A stretch of 12,558 bases of DNA from an uncultured Prevotella sp. (lineage in GTDB: Bacteria > Bacteroidota > Bacteroidia > Bacteroidales > Bacteroidaceae). Location of the stretch: contig UQHJ01000067.1 of NCBI GenBank assembly GCA_900540885.1, positions 1 through 12,558 of the forward strand, read 5' to 3'. Of the stretch, positions 12,521-12,558 are shown piece by piece. The notes beneath the pieces were generated by a model that was given only the letters and a program-made list of their open reading frames with translations, was not told the origin of the DNA and did not search any database. A program made the translations under genes and the position numbers. Each line of letters begins with the position of its first letter. Within the stretch, counting starts at the first letter, position 1.

Positions 12521-12558
12521 GTTGGCGGCGACCTACTCTCCCGCGGGTGTGCAGTACC
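12521..12558 (-). rRNA. rrf: 5S ribosomal RNA, 3' end only
   Basis: The minus-strand sequence GGTACTGCACACCCGCGGGA, then GAGTAGGTCGCCGCC, is the conserved 3' portion of bacterial 5S rRNA. The 5' part and the rest of the rRNA operon lie beyond the window. Confidence 0.93.

Overview
The window looks like chromosomal DNA of a Bacteroidetes bacterium, most likely Prevotella or a close relative. Four things point there. Several promoters fit the Bacteroidetes pattern TTTG - 19 to 21 nt - TAnnTTTG instead of the E. coli -35/-10. A C10 cysteine protease carries a C-terminal type IX secretion (T9SS) sorting domain. There is a DUF4369-type lipoprotein. Intergenic DNA is AT-rich, and no purine-rich Shine-Dalgarno motif was apparent at the starts examined. 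The assignment rests on recognition from memory; no search was run.

Layout. (1) 2-2352, plus strand: an operon of a 5'-truncated ECF sigma factor, a one-pass membrane protein that overlaps it by ATGA (candidate anti-sigma or partner), a small secreted protein, and an outer-membrane beta-barrel-like protein. It ends at a GC-rich palindrome. (2) 2493-2874, minus strand: a self-contained unit for a tiny Ser/Ala/Asp-rich lipoprotein with a near-perfect promoter and its own terminator. (3) 3063-5730, plus strand: mtaB (tRNA ms2t6A methylthiotransferase) and a GT2 glycosyltransferase, separated by a mirrored 9-bp minisatellite that reaches into the mtaB stop codon. (4) 5736-6035: a roughly 240-bp nested palindrome and a bidirectional terminator between convergent genes. 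(5) 6046-9124, minus strand: a 982-residue C10 peptidase. (6) 9269-9556, minus strand: tRNA-Ser(GCT) and tRNA-Glu(CTC) with promoter and terminator. (7) 9793-10870, plus strand: a histidinol-phosphate aminotransferase homologue that has lost the catalytic lysine and other cofactor contacts, probably leaderless, followed by a 62-bp perfect-type palindrome. (8) 10883-11878, minus strand: a DUF4369-type lipoprotein lacking a thioredoxin domain. (9) 12034-12558: an orphan terminator hairpin, a GC-rich 108-bp repeat array, and the 3' end of a 5S rRNA gene (minus strand) with its terminator.

The genes are mostly independent transcription units, not one pathway. The most unusual content is the intergenic palindromic DNA. 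Three gene ends (omp, GT2, hisC-like) carry related palindromes sharing the core AAATTGCAGTTT (AAATTACAGTTT in one copy), two of them with ATCGTGTGG arms. A different repeat family flanks the rRNA operon. Together with the aminotransferase that appears to be a pseudoenzyme, these are the best candidates for something undescribed.
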